Below, piece after piece: positions 7,752-16,680 of a stretch of 64,000 nucleotides of DNA. The DNA lies in the NCBI GenBank assembly GCA_947493705.1, contig CANLSH010000009.1:45627-109626 (forward strand). The letters run 5' to 3'. This DNA is from an uncultured Arachnia sp. Lineage in GTDB: Bacteria; Actinomycetota; Actinomycetes; Propionibacteriales; Propionibacteriaceae. The notes below the pieces were generated by a model. It saw only the letters and a program-made list of their open reading frames with translations, made no database searches and had not been told where the DNA came from. A program made the position numbers and the translations under genes. The first letter of the stretch is position 1; the number at the start of each line of letters is the position of its first letter.

Positions 7752-9242
7752 TCAGCCGGAGAACCGAACGATGTTGTTGAAGACCCACTTCCGGGCGTCA
7801 CGGAACTTCCGGTTGCCGCCGCTGTCCTTGTAGGCCTCGATGACATCGGTCATCACGAATGAGCGGCACCCGTTCGGCCCGGTCCAGCTGTCGCCGCAGG
7901 ATGTCTTCCACTGGCGCCCACCTGATGTGAACGTGCCCGTGGTGGCCAGGGGGTTGCCCCTCCACTGGCTGCGGCTGGATGGAAGATAGGTGAGGTTGTT
8001 GAACTGCCAGCCGTTCTTCTGTACGAAGCGGCCGTTGACACGCGTGACGGTGGTGGCCCAAATGGTGGCCGTGCAGCGAACAATGGTGGTGCTGTAGTCC
8101 TCACACGTCGTGCGCCACTTCCGGCCATTGACCGTGCGGCTGCCTGCGGTGGTGTAGACGCCGTCGGGTCCTGAGGAATAGCCGTTCAGAGCCTTGACCA
8201 TCGATTGCACCACGGGGCGCCAGTACTCGTAGTGGTAGCGGTACTGGCTGGCCGGACGTTGCACGTTGGCCGCCACCCTCCACATGGCGTCGGTGCGCCA
8301 GTTCTTCGAGCCCTTCATCTGGAACACGCCGGGGATGATGTAGCCCCTGGGGCCAGCGCCGCCGGAGACGTAACGAGGCACCCGGTGCCCCTCGATGAAC
8401 GTCCGTGTGGCGTAGGGGATGTTGTTGAGGATCCTGACATTTTCGGCCTGGGTCCTGCCGTCTGCGTACCAGCCCACCTTGGAGCGCTGCTGGAAGGGGC
8501 CGACGTCCTGGTTGCGGTCAGGAATGTGGGCCCGGGGGTGGGTGTAGAAGGTCGACTCCTGCGCCATGGTCATGAGCGCAATGACGATGAGACGATCCTT
8601 GTCCTTGGCAGATACCCCGGACCAGTTGGCGGCCCTGATGGTATTGATCACAATCAGCGCATTGGCCTGCATCTGTGGTGTGACGGTCACCCAAGCGCCA
8701 TTGGCCTTCCGGAGGCGCATGGATTTCAGTCCGCTGACGGCGGCGGTGTCGACACTGAGCGGGGCCACCGCTGCAACCTCGGAGGCAGCTTCCTGATCGG
8801 CGAGCACTTCAGCGTTCTGAGCCGATGCGGCAGGATCCGCAGCGTCCTGATCCACCGCATCGGTCTCTGAAGCCGGGGTCGCGGTCTCGTCGGTCTGGAT
8901 CTCGGTGGTCTCTGTGTTGCTGGCCGGCGCGGGATCGCGATCAGCGGTGCTGTCCGCGGTGTCATCCGGGGCGGGATCGGCGGCTTCAACGTCAGCGTCG
9001 GTGACCGTGCTGCCTTCGGTGATGGGTTCCACCGCATCTGCATCGGCGGCGTCCTCGATGATTTCGTCATCGGAGGGGGTTTCGGTGTTGGCGTCATCCG
9101 GCGTCGTCTCGATGATGACGTCGCTGTTGGGGTCAACTGGGTCGGCGTGTGCGACCGAGAGGGGGGTGAGGGCTCCGATGACCATGGCCAGTGCCATCAG
9201 CGGAGCGAGGAGAAGGTTTCGTTGGGGGGATCGAGTCTTCAC
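7752..9242 (-). CDS. secreted lysozyme-like protein with C-terminal Cys/WxFNN module
   Basis: 496 residues. A signal peptide (MKTRSPQRNLLLAPLMALAM...AHA) is followed by about 125 residues rich in Asp, Glu, Ala and Thr, probably a cell-wall-spanning linker. The central domain (about 170-350) has ALMTMAQESTFYTHPRA and DVGPFQQRSKVGWYADG. This matches the AMQES...GLFQQRPSQGWG pattern of lysozyme-fold domains in actinobacterial cell-wall hydrolases, with the Glu in QES as candidate catalytic residue. The last 125 residues form a two-fold repeat: GRKWRTTC...C...GWQFNNLTYLP, then GRQWKTSC...C...KWVFNNIVRFS. The same module ends the protein at 42528-45320. A peptidoglycan-acting enzyme is likely; the tail's job is unknown. 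Confidence 0.8.
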   Translation of the reverse strand: MKTRSPQRNLLLAPLMALAMVIGALTPLSVAHADPVDPNSDVIIETTPDDANTETPSDDEIIEDAADADAVEPITEGSTVTDADVEAADPAPDDTADSTADRDPAPASNTETTEIQTDETATPASETDAVDQDAADPAASAQNAEVLADQEAASEVAAVAPLSVDTAAVSGLKSMRLRKANGAWVTVTPQMQANALIVINTIRAANWSGVSAKDKDRLIVIALMTMAQESTFYTHPRAHIPDRNQDVGPFQQRSKVGWYADGRTQAENVRILNNIPYATRTFIEGHRVPRYVSGGAGPRGYIIPGVFQMKGSKNWRTDAMWRVAANVQRPASQYRYHYEYWRPVVQSMVKALNGYSSGPDGVYTTAGSRTVNGRKWRTTCEDYSTTIVRCTATIWATTVTRVNGRFVQKNGWQFNNLTYLPSSRSQWRGNPLATTGTFTSGGRQWKTSCGDSWTGPNGCRSFVMTDVIEAYKDSGGNRKFRDARKWVFNNIVRFSG

Positions 9243-9470
9243 TGAGTGACTGTGGCATCAATGCAAGTTTTCACAAAAAAATGAGAAATTACACTGCGGG
9301 TACTTAGAATCCGCGTGGTTTCAGTCTGGCACTGACTCATAGAACTGAGAAGGCTGAGCCATTGTTGAACACGCCGGTGGGGTAGGCGTATGTGTGCCCG
9401 AACGATGGCCTGGTCGGAATAAGAGCGGCGTTGCCATTGACCGGCGCCACCGATTGCTCTAGCGTCGAGC

Positions 9471-9497
9471 GTTGTAGGTTATAGGACAACCTACAAC
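9471..9497 (+). promoter_or_regulatory. operator before mtnA (perfect 10-bp inverted repeat)
   Basis: GTTGTAGGTT (9471-9480) and AACCTACAAC (9488-9497) are perfect inverted arms around ATAGGAC. The core GGTTATAGGACAACC recurs as GGTTATCAGACAACC at 19666-19680, in front of the GntR gene, with 13 of 15 core bases the same. It lies 18 bp before the mtnA GTG and overlaps a TATAGG -10-like box, as expected for a repressor site. The GntR/HutC protein at 19747 is the likely binder (inference). Confidence 0.75.
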
Positions 9498-9515
9498 TCA
9501 ACGAGGAGATGTGGC

Positions 9516-10538
9516 GTGCGAACGATCGACTGGAACGACGGCGGGATAGATCTTGTTGACCAGACGCTTCTTCCAGAAACACTGGAGATGCGACACGTCA
9601 CCGAACTTGACGACCTGATCCGCGACATACAGCGGCTGGCTGTACGCGGGGCTCCCGCACTCGGTGTGGCCGGTGCGCTTGGGGTGGCTCTCATCGCTGC
9701 GAGCGCAACCGACGTCGAGACGGCACGCGTTGATGCGAAGCGCTTGCGGGAGGCGCGCCCCACTGCCGTGAACCTGTCGTGGGGGGTCGATCGCGCGTTG
9801 AAACGTCTGGAGGAGGGCCCGCAGGCCGTACTGGAGGAAGCGCTGGCCATTCGTGATGAGGACATCCTGGCCTGCACCTCCATGGGGCTCTACGGTGCTG
9901 ATTTGGTGCGTTCCCTTGTGAGTAGGGACAAGGCCCGTGTCATGACCGTCTGCAACACCGGTGGCCTGGCTACCGTTGAGCGAGGAACTGCACTGGGGGT
10001 CATTCAGACGATCTTTGAGCAGGGATGGCTCAAGGAAGCCCAACCCATCGAGACCCGACCGCTCCTCCAGGGTGCACGTCTGACGGCATGGGAGCTGCAG
10101 CAGATGGGTGCGCCCTTCCGGCTCCTGGTTGATTCGGCTGGCCCCTTCATGCTCGCCCGAGGATCTGCCGACGCCGTCTTCATCGGAGCCGATCGCATTG
10201 CCGCCAACGGGGACACCGCCAACAAGATCGGCTCCTTCTCCCTGGCACTCGCAGCCCAGCGGGCGGGGGTGCCTTTCATAGTCGTCGCACCCGAATCCAC
10301 GGTGGACATGGCGACGGCCTCCGGTGATGACATCGAGATCGAGGACAGAGGATCCGCGGAGGTGGTCGCCATCCAGGGTGTCAGAACCGCCCCCGAGGGC
10401 ACTGACACCATCAATCCTGCGTTCGATGTCACGCCCCACGATTTGATCACGGCCATCGTCACGGATCGCCGCGTGATTAACATTGCCCATGGTGAAACGC
10501 TCGCGAGCGTCGACTACGGACCAACCCGCACGTCCTGA
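9516..10538 (+). CDS. mtnA: S-methyl-5-thioribose-1-phosphate isomerase
   Basis: 340 residues, GTG start with GAGGAG 7 bp upstream. Family motifs are RLAVRGAPALGVAGALGVAL (about residues 43-62), the catalytic Cys in VMTVCNTGGLATVERGTALG (about 145-165), the Asp in FIGADRIAANGDTANKIG (about 222-240), and PEGTDTINPAFDVTPHDLITAI. MtnA isomerises 5-methylthioribose 1-phosphate to the ribulose form, and in the DHAP shunt also 5-deoxyribose 1-phosphate. It is the first gene of a plus-strand operon with a nucleoside importer. mtnB/C/D/E of the full methionine salvage pathway are not in the window. A class II aldolase lies 10 kb downstream. Confidence 0.95.
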   Translation: MRTIDWNDGGIDLVDQTLLPETLEMRHVTELDDLIRDIQRLAVRGAPALGVAGALGVALIAASATDVETARVDAKRLREARPTAVNLSWGVDRALKRLEEGPQAVLEEALAIRDEDILACTSMGLYGADLVRSLVSRDKARVMTVCNTGGLATVERGTALGVIQTIFEQGWLKEAQPIETRPLLQGARLTAWELQQMGAPFRLLVDSAGPFMLARGSADAVFIGADRIAANGDTANKIGSFSLALAAQRAGVPFIVVAPESTVDMATASGDDIEIEDRGSAEVVAIQGVRTAPEGTDTINPAFDVTPHDLITAIVTDRRVINIAHGETLASVDYGPTRTS

Positions 10539-10572
10539 CCACGCACAACCCATCACAGAATGAGGAAGACCG

Positions 10573-11628
10573 ATGCAAACAAAGAAGTTCGCGGCCCTTG
10601 CAGCAACCACCCTGGCAGCGATGCTCCTGATCAGCAGTTGCGGTGGCACCGGCGATGGTGGCGAAGAAGCCACACCGGGCGAGGGGCCAGCAGAAGGCGA
10701 CAACTCGTTCATTTATGTGACCAATACGCCCATTGGCGTCAACAAGTTCCTTGAATCCGGCAAGATCGGGATCGAGAAGGCTGCGGAAACCTACGGTGGC
10801 ACCTCCAAGACCTTTGAGGGGTCCAATGAGGAGGCGAACCGCGCCAACATTGAGGCGGCGGTGGCCGAAGCGCCCGATGTGATCGTGTTGATCACCTTCG
10901 ACTTCGAGGACCTGAGCAAGGAGTTCGCCGAAGCCAATCCTGACCAGGAATTCCTACTCATCGATTCCTGTCCAGCTGACGGTCCCGCGAACCTGCACTG
11001 TGCAGTGTTCAGGGAGCAGGAAGCGTCCTACCTGCTGGGGGCTGAGGCCGGGCTCCTCTCGGAGACGGGCAAGGTGGGATCCGTGGGTGCCGTCGACATC
11101 CCCTTCATCCATCGCTACACCGATTCGTTCGCCCTGGGCGCCATGTCCACCAACCCGGATGCAACCGACACACAAGTCTTCATCGGAGGATCCAACCCGT
11201 TCGGCGATCCCGCCAAGGGCAAGGAGCAGGCCCTCGCGCTGGCCGCAACCGGAGTCGACCACATGTTCGCGGCGGCCGCTGGTTCCAACGGCGGAGTCTT
11301 CGAGGCCGCCTCCGAGAAGGGCCTCACTGCCTACGGCGTGGACGTCAACCAGTGCCCGGACGTTCCCGGAGCTGTCGGCGACGGCACCATCAAGGCCGTC
11401 GATGTTCTGGTGGTCAAGGAAATCGGCAAGATCCTTGACGGGACGGCCGAACCTGTGACGTCCTACGGTCTGAAGGAGGAGGGCATGGACATCGTCTCCC
11501 TCACCGAGGATGCAGCAGACAGTCAGTGCACAGTGATGGAACACCCCGAGGTGGTGGAACAGCTCGCCGAACTCAAGGAACAGATCATCGCGGGCGAAGT
11601 CGATATTCCCGACCCCGTCACCTCCTGA
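10573..11628 (+). CDS. BMP-family substrate-binding lipoprotein (nucleoside importer)
   Basis: 351 residues with a lipoprotein signal peptide ending LLISSC, so Cys is lipidated after cleavage. The mature protein has the BMP/PnrA pattern: GSNEEANRANIEAAVAEAPDVIV, then SYLLGAEAGLLSETGKVGSVG (about residues 150-170), and GVDVNQCPDVPG near the ligand pocket. PnrA-type proteins bind nucleosides. The gene lies between mtnA and the matching ABC ATPase and permeases, which argues that the ligand is a 5'-modified nucleoside such as methylthioadenosine or 5'-deoxyadenosine. The ligand itself cannot be read from the sequence. Confidence 0.9.
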   Translation: MQTKKFAALAATTLAAMLLISSCGGTGDGGEEATPGEGPAEGDNSFIYVTNTPIGVNKFLESGKIGIEKAAETYGGTSKTFEGSNEEANRANIEAAVAEAPDVIVLITFDFEDLSKEFAEANPDQEFLLIDSCPADGPANLHCAVFREQEASYLLGAEAGLLSETGKVGSVGAVDIPFIHRYTDSFALGAMSTNPDATDTQVFIGGSNPFGDPAKGKEQALALAATGVDHMFAAAAGSNGGVFEAASEKGLTAYGVDVNQCPDVPGAVGDGTIKAVDVLVVKEIGKILDGTAEPVTSYGLKEEGMDIVSLTEDAADSQCTVMEHPEVVEQLAELKEQIIAGEVDIPDPVTS

Positions 11629-11666
11629 GCGACACGAGCAGCGACGGTGGACAATGAGGACCTGAC

Positions 11667-13190
11667 ATGACGCCGGAAGTGGACATGCGGGGTATCACCA
11701 AGAGATTCCCGGGTGTCCTCGCCGATGATCGCGTGGACTTCCAGGTGAGAACTGGGGAGATCCACGCGCTCATGGGCGAGAACGGCGCCGGCAAGTCCAT
11801 CCTCATGTCCATCCTTGCCGGGCTGTACCAGCCGGACGAGGGGGAAATCCACATCCGCGGTCAGCGTGTCTCCATTACATCCCCTCTGGACGCAATCGAC
11901 GCGGGTGTCGGAATGGTGTTCCAGGCCTTCAAGCTGTTTCCCTCCCTCACCGTCACCGAGAACGTGATTTTCCGCCAGGAGCCCACCCGCGGTGGCCTCA
12001 TCGATCGCCGCACGGCCCGTCGGAGAGTCATGGAGATCGCTGAGCGGTACGGACTCGCGATCGACCCTGACGCACGGGTTGAATCGTGCACCGTTGGCGT
12101 TCTGCAGCGGGTGGAAATCATCAAGGCGCTGTACCGCGACGCCCGCATCCTCATTCTCGACGAACCCACCGCAGTCCTGACCCCGCAGGAGACGGCCCGG
12201 CTGTTCGAGGTGCTGCGCAAGCTGCGCGACGACGGCTGCACAATCATTCTGATCACGCACAAGATGAAGGAGGTCATGGCCGTCTCCGACCGGGTCACGG
12301 TCCTGCGGGACGGGCGCAACGTGGCCACTCTTGTAACGGGAGAGACCTCTCCCCAGGAGATCACTACCTACATGGTCGGCCGTGACGTGGATCTCAGCCA
12401 GGCTCCGCCCGCGAACGACCCCGGGGATCTGATTCTCGTGGTGAAGGACCTGGTGGTGGCGGGCGCAGGATCACGCCCGGTCGTTGACCATGTTTCCTTC
12501 ACGCTCAGAGCAGGAGAGATTCTGGGTATCGCCGGGGTGGCGGGCAATGGCCAGGCAGAGCTGGCTGAAGCACTCATGGGCCTCCGGGGTGCACACAGCG
12601 GGAGCATCCACGTGGCGGGAAGTGATGTTTCCGGGGGGAGCGTTCTTCGTCGCCGCGCCCATGGCATGACCTATGTGCCCGAGAACCGGCACGGGGTGGG
12701 CACCGCCCCCACCGCGGACGCCGCCGCGAATCTGTCCATGGGCCACCATCGCGTGGCGCCGCTGCTGAGCAGAGGACTGCTGGCCCGTTCCCGGATGGTG
12801 GAGCACGCCACCCGCCTCATCGAGCGGTTCCGCATCAGGATCGCCGGGACGGACACAGCGGTGGGCACCCTCTCGGGCGGTAACCAGCAGAAGATCGTTG
12901 TGGCCCGCGAGATGGATCACGACGCACCTCTCCTCATCGCTGAGCAACCGACCCGGGGCGTCGACGTCGGGGCCATCGAAGCCATTCACAAAGAGATCGC
13001 CGACTACCGGGACAGGGGGCGAGCAGTCCTGCTGATCTCGGCTGAACTCTCGGAGATCCTGAGTCTGTCAGGGCGGATCATTGTCATGTTCGAGGGCCGC
13101 GTGGTTGCCGATCTCGATGCCGCGGAGGCAACTGAGGCGCAACTGGGCCACCTCATGGCTGGCGGGCACGTTGACGAGGACGAGGTGTGA
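11667..13190 (+). CDS. ABC importer ATPase with two nucleotide-binding domains
   Basis: 507 residues, tandem ABC domains as in RbsA/YufO-type sugar and nucleoside importers. First domain: Walker A GENGAGKSILMSILAG (about residues 37-52), Walker B ARILILDEPTAVL. Second domain: GVAGNGQAELAEALMG, signature LSGGNQQKIVVARE and TRGVDVGAIEAIHKEI. The second Walker A lacks the GKS lysine, as is common in this subfamily. In the first domain the signature is replaced by CTVGVLQRVEIIKAL. The stop codon overlaps the next start by 1 bp (TGATG). It energises the two permeases downstream. Confidence 0.93.
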   Translation: MTPEVDMRGITKRFPGVLADDRVDFQVRTGEIHALMGENGAGKSILMSILAGLYQPDEGEIHIRGQRVSITSPLDAIDAGVGMVFQAFKLFPSLTVTENVIFRQEPTRGGLIDRRTARRRVMEIAERYGLAIDPDARVESCTVGVLQRVEIIKALYRDARILILDEPTAVLTPQETARLFEVLRKLRDDGCTIILITHKMKEVMAVSDRVTVLRDGRNVATLVTGETSPQEITTYMVGRDVDLSQAPPANDPGDLILVVKDLVVAGAGSRPVVDHVSFTLRAGEILGIAGVAGNGQAELAEALMGLRGAHSGSIHVAGSDVSGGSVLRRRAHGMTYVPENRHGVGTAPTADAAANLSMGHHRVAPLLSRGLLARSRMVEHATRLIERFRIRIAGTDTAVGTLSGGNQQKIVVAREMDHDAPLLIAEQPTRGVDVGAIEAIHKEIADYRDRGRAVLLISAELSEILSLSGRIIVMFEGRVVADLDAAEATEAQLGHLMAGGHVDEDEV

Positions 13191-14425
13191 TGAGTATGCC
13201 GGGGAGCGGTGTCGAGGCGCGGCAGGCCGACGAGAACGGCTCACCCATGAGGCGGGCGCATCGTCGCGGCGGCGGTGTGGACCGAGCTTGGCGCGGTGCT
13301 CTGGCGGCCCTGCTCGGTCCCGTGCCCACCTCGATCGTCCTCGCTTTCGTGATTGGTGCAGGGTTCATTCTCATCGCCGGTTCCAGTCCGGTCACAGGCT
13401 ACGGCTCGATGCTCAGCGGTTCCTTCGGCTCCAGCATCGGCATCGCCAACACCATCGAGCGAGCCATTCCCCTGATCGGTATGGGCATGGCCGTTGCTGT
13501 TGCGTTCCGGGCGGGGATACTCAACCTCGGGATGGAGGGGCAGATGATTCTCGGCGGGCTGGCGGGCGGTCTCATTGCCCTGTACATGCCCGGCCCCGGT
13601 CCAGTCGCGATGGTCGTGGCCTGTCTGGGGGGTGCGGCCGCTGGCGCCTTGTGGGGAGCCCTCGCAGCAGCGCTCAAAGCTGGCTTTGGCATGCCCATCC
13701 TGCTCACGACGCTGCTGTTGAACTATCCGGCACGATACTTCGCCTCGTGGGTCATTCGTTTCCCACTCAAGGACCCGGCCTCTTCGCAAGTGGCGTCGGT
13801 GGCGTTCGATCCAGCAACGCAGATCCCCCTGCTCGCCGCGCCGTCATCCCAGCTCGGACAGAGCCTGCTTACGGCACTGGGCAAGGACAACGTCCTCACC
13901 GTCGTGGGCCGCTCCGTCAACTGGAGTGTGCTGATGGTCATCGTGGTGGTGGTTCTCGTGTCCTTCATGAACAAGCGCACGGTGTACGGATTCGAGTCCG
14001 GCATCAGCGGCCTCAACCCCGCGTTCGCTCGCTATTCAGGTGTCCGGACGGGCTGGATGGCGATGCGCACGTTGCTGCTGTCCGGTGCCATCGCCGGGCT
14101 CGTCGGAACCATGTTCATCATTGGGGCCCCCAGCATCCGCATCCTCGACGGGGTCATCCTGAACAGCAACTACGCCTGGACCGGTCTCTTGGTCGCGTTG
14201 CTCGCCCTCTACCGACCGCTGGGCGTGGTCGTCGCTGGCATCTTCTTCGCCGCCATCACCGCTGGCGCGGGAGTGATGGGGCGTGAGCTGTCCATGTCGC
14301 CCCAGATCGCAGCGGTCATCCAGGGAATCGTCATCGTGCTGATTGCATTCCGTGTTCAGTGGCCGGAGAAGTGGCGCACGGCATTACTGGGCGATGACTC
14401 CGCCCCCGATGCAGGGGGGCGGTGA
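13190..14425 (+). CDS. ABC transporter permease, BMP-type nucleoside importer subunit 1
   Basis: 411 residues from the ATG at 13190; a GTG one codon earlier is also possible. About 45 charged N-terminal residues precede the membrane part. Around ten hydrophobic segments are visible, with the family motif FRAGILNLGMEGQMILGGLAGG (in part FRAGILNLGMEGQM, about residues 103-116). GFESGISGLNPAFARYSGV is the cytoplasmic loop that contacts the ATPase. It belongs to the BPD_transp_2 family (YufP/RbsC-like). It is coupled to the ATPase by 1-bp overlap and to the second permease, and should form the heterodimeric channel with it. Confidence 0.9.
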   Translation: MSMPGSGVEARQADENGSPMRRAHRRGGGVDRAWRGALAALLGPVPTSIVLAFVIGAGFILIAGSSPVTGYGSMLSGSFGSSIGIANTIERAIPLIGMGMAVAVAFRAGILNLGMEGQMILGGLAGGLIALYMPGPGPVAMVVACLGGAAAGALWGALAAALKAGFGMPILLTTLLLNYPARYFASWVIRFPLKDPASSQVASVAFDPATQIPLLAAPSSQLGQSLLTALGKDNVLTVVGRSVNWSVLMVIVVVVLVSFMNKRTVYGFESGISGLNPAFARYSGVRTGWMAMRTLLLSGAIAGLVGTMFIIGAPSIRILDGVILNSNYAWTGLLVALLALYRPLGVVVAGIFFAAITAGAGVMGRELSMSPQIAAVIQGIVIVLIAFRVQWPEKWRTALLGDDSAPDAGGR

Positions 14426-14427
14426 AC

Positions 14428-15345
14428 ATGGACTGGTCAAGCCTCTTCGACGCCGCCCTTATCGATTCGGTGGTGCGCTCGCTGATACCCATTCTCTTCG
14501 CGGCGCTGGGCGGGCTCCTGTGCGAGCGCGTCGGCATCTTCAACATCGCGCTTGAGGGGCACATCCTCGTGGGCGCTTTCGCCGCCGTCGCCTCGTCGTA
14601 TGCCACGGGCAGCGCATTCGTGGGAGTGCTGGCGGGAGTGGTGGCATCCGTTGGTTTCTCGCTGATCATGTCGTATGGCTCCGTGACGAGGAAGGCCGAG
14701 CCCATCGTGTTGGGCTTGGCGATGAACATCCTCGCGGTGGGCGCCACAAGTTTCTTGTTGGTGGCCCTCTTCAACGTCCAGGGCGTGTTTCAGGATCCAG
14801 GAATCAAGGGGCTGTCCTCGTACGCCATTCCACTGCTCTCGGACCTACCGTGGATTGGTCCGGCGCTTTTTGACCTCACCCTGCTGGGGTACCTGGCGCT
14901 GCTTCTTGTGCCCGTCATCAGTATCGTTTTGTTCCGCACGCCGTTCGGCATGCGGCTGCGTGGGGTGGGGGAGCGGCCGCTGGCCGCCGAAACCCTCGGC
15001 GTCAGGCCAAGCCGTTACCAGTATGGTGTGCTGGCGGTTTCCGGGGCACTCACGGGCCTTGCTGGCGCCCAGCTCGCACTCGGAAACGTGGTGCAGTTCG
15101 CGGAGAACATGTCCGCGGGCAGAGGCTGGATCGCCGTCGTCGCCGTCATGCTCGCCCGAGCCAATCCCTATGCGACGCTGGGCGCCGCGCTCCTGTTCGG
15201 CTTCGCCGAGGCCATCGGGTACCGGTTGCAGGGCAACGGGTTCCCGTCGCAAATCACGGACGCCGCGCCCTACGTGGTGACGCTGATCGCACTGCTGTTC
15301 GCGGCACGGTATTTCACCCAGGAGCATTCAGGAGAAGTGGCATGA
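14428..15345 (+). CDS. ABC transporter permease, BMP-type nucleoside importer subunit 2
   Basis: 305 residues from the ATG at 14428, which stands about 8 bp after a GGGGGG ribosome site; the GTG at 14422 that overlaps the previous stop is less well spaced. Several hydrophobic segments are present with CERVGIFNIALEGHILVGAF (about residues 30-49), the same E-G motif as its partner. The coupling loop is MRLRGVGERPLAAETLGV. BPD_transp_2 family, YufQ-like. It overlaps the cupin gene by 4 bp (ATGA), so the operon continues. Confidence 0.9.
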   Translation: MDWSSLFDAALIDSVVRSLIPILFAALGGLLCERVGIFNIALEGHILVGAFAAVASSYATGSAFVGVLAGVVASVGFSLIMSYGSVTRKAEPIVLGLAMNILAVGATSFLLVALFNVQGVFQDPGIKGLSSYAIPLLSDLPWIGPALFDLTLLGYLALLLVPVISIVLFRTPFGMRLRGVGERPLAAETLGVRPSRYQYGVLAVSGALTGLAGAQLALGNVVQFAENMSAGRGWIAVVAVMLARANPYATLGAALLFGFAEAIGYRLQGNGFPSQITDAAPYVVTLIALLFAARYFTQEHSGEVA

Positions 15346-15866
15346 CGGGCTCACACGATCTCCCCGGAGAGGCAGCAGCTCTGGCCGAGCTGCTCGACCT
15401 TTCACCCCTTCCCGAGGAGGGGGGCCTCTACCGGCAGGCGTATCAGGACGAGCACTCGACGGCGATCTACTACCTGCTGGCAGGAACTGATTTCTCAGCC
15501 CTCCACGTCCTAGATTCCGTGGAGGTCTACCATCACTACGCGGGAGATCCGCTGCAGCTACTTCTCCTGTTCCCTGACGGCGAGATCCGGGAGCCGGTGC
15601 TGGGCACCGACATCGCGGCGGGCCAGATGCCGCAGATCGCGGTCCCCGCCGGAGTGTGGCAGGGGTCCTCCAGCGCGGGCGACTGGACGCTGGTGGGGAC
15701 AACCATGGCGCCGGGCTTCACGTGGGACGCGTTCACGCTGGCGGATGGGGAAGACCTGAGCCGTCGCTACCCACACGCCCGGGACCGGATCGCAGAGCTG
15801 ACACGCCAGTCACGCAATGACACCGGTCATCCTCTGACCGCTGAGCAGAATGGAGACAACGCATGA
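15342..15866 (+). CDS. DUF985/cupin_5 family protein
   Basis: 174 residues. Family features: LDLSPLPEEGGLYRQAYQDE (about residues 17-36), STAIYYLLAGTDFSALHVLDSVEVYHHYAGDP with the metal-ligand His residues (H-x-Y-H-H region), and VGTTMAPGFTWDAFTLADGE near the end. DUF985 cupins have no settled function. Here it overlaps both neighbours by 4 bp, between permease and phosphorylase, so it must belong to the same pathway. A sugar-phosphate or nucleoside-derived sugar ligand is a contextual guess. Confidence 0.88.
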   Translation: MTGSHDLPGEAAALAELLDLSPLPEEGGLYRQAYQDEHSTAIYYLLAGTDFSALHVLDSVEVYHHYAGDPLQLLLLFPDGEIREPVLGTDIAAGQMPQIAVPAGVWQGSSSAGDWTLVGTTMAPGFTWDAFTLADGEDLSRRYPHARDRIAELTRQSRNDTGHPLTAEQNGDNA

Positions 15867-16612
15867 GAGTTCGCATGAAGCCCGAGGACACGCTGCCTCT
15901 GCTGCAGGTCAAGGTCGCGGACCTGACGCCCAGGGTGCTGGTTGCCGGTGATCCCGCACGGGTGCAGCGCATCGCGGGACTTCTGGATGATGCACGTCAG
16001 CTCGCCGCAACCCGCGAGTACGTCACGTGGGCCGGAACTTACAAGGGTGTCGCCATCAACGTCATGTCTCACGGGGTGGGCTCGGCGGGAGCCGGTGCAG
16101 TCTTCGAAGAGCTGTGTCGCGGAGGCGCGGAGCGGATCATCCGCGTCGGAACAGCGGGCGGCCTCCAACCTGATGTGAAGGACGGCGACGTCGTGGTTGC
16201 GACCGCTGCAGTCCGCTGCGACGGACTCTCGCGACGGCTCGTGCCGCTTGAGTGGCCGGCGGTGGCCGACGTGGACATCACCGTCGCCCTCCGGCAGGCA
16301 GCGGCCGCCTCGGAACTGACCGTGCACACCGGTGTGGTGCTCACCGCCGACAACTTCTACCCCTCTCCGGTGCTCCCCAACGATCAGCCCATGTGGCGGG
16401 ATTTCGGCGCGGTCGCAGTGGAGATGGAAGTCTCGGCTCTCTACACCGTGGCGTCGATCAATGGGGTTGCTGCTGGGGCTGTCGTGGCCATCGACGGCAA
16501 CCCGCTGGCCGACCAGGACGAGTCCATGGCCGGGTATGAGCCGTTTCGTGACGTTGTTGACCGCGCTGTTGACGGTGCCATCCGTGCGGGGCTGGAAGCG
16601 CTGGTGGACTGA
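15863..16612 (+). CDS. nucleoside phosphorylase (PNP/UDP family)
   Basis: 249 residues. The NP-I family pattern is clear: VLVAGDPARVQRIAGLLDDA (phosphate-binding GDP-x-R, about residues 29-48), HGVGSAGAGAVFEEL, IIRVGTAGGLQPDVKDGDVVV, and the ribose/base segment AVAVEMEVSALYTVAS (EMEVSALY with M-E). It cleaves a nucleoside with phosphate to base plus sugar 1-phosphate. Since an MTA/SAH-type deaminase lies nearby, 5'-methylthioinosine or 5'-deoxyinosine is a reasonable substrate; uridine- or inosine-type nucleosides are the alternative. It is the last gene of the mtnA operon. Confidence 0.9.
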   Translation: MRVRMKPEDTLPLLQVKVADLTPRVLVAGDPARVQRIAGLLDDARQLAATREYVTWAGTYKGVAINVMSHGVGSAGAGAVFEELCRGGAERIIRVGTAGGLQPDVKDGDVVVATAAVRCDGLSRRLVPLEWPAVADVDITVALRQAAAASELTVHTGVVLTADNFYPSPVLPNDQPMWRDFGAVAVEMEVSALYTVASINGVAAGAVVAIDGNPLADQDESMAGYEPFRDVVDRAVDGAIRAGLEALVD

Positions 16613-16630
16613 CGCTGCGCGTGAGCGCCG

Positions 16631-16644
16631 GCGATCATGATCGC
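16631..16644. other. 14-bp palindrome in convergent gap
   Basis: GCGATCATGATCGC is a perfect palindrome in the 68-bp gap between the convergent phosphorylase and mtnP genes. It may act as part of a weak two-way terminator. There is no loop and no T tract, so this is tentative. Confidence 0.35.
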
Positions 16645-16680
16645 TTGTGGGGCGGGCGATCACCGTCTGGGTCGGCTCAA

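Noticed and set aside
9337..9400. Minus-strand VFNNGSAFSVL-stop, similar to the WxFNN module end
   Set aside because: Only four or five residues match, without the Cys or Trp positions; probably chance.
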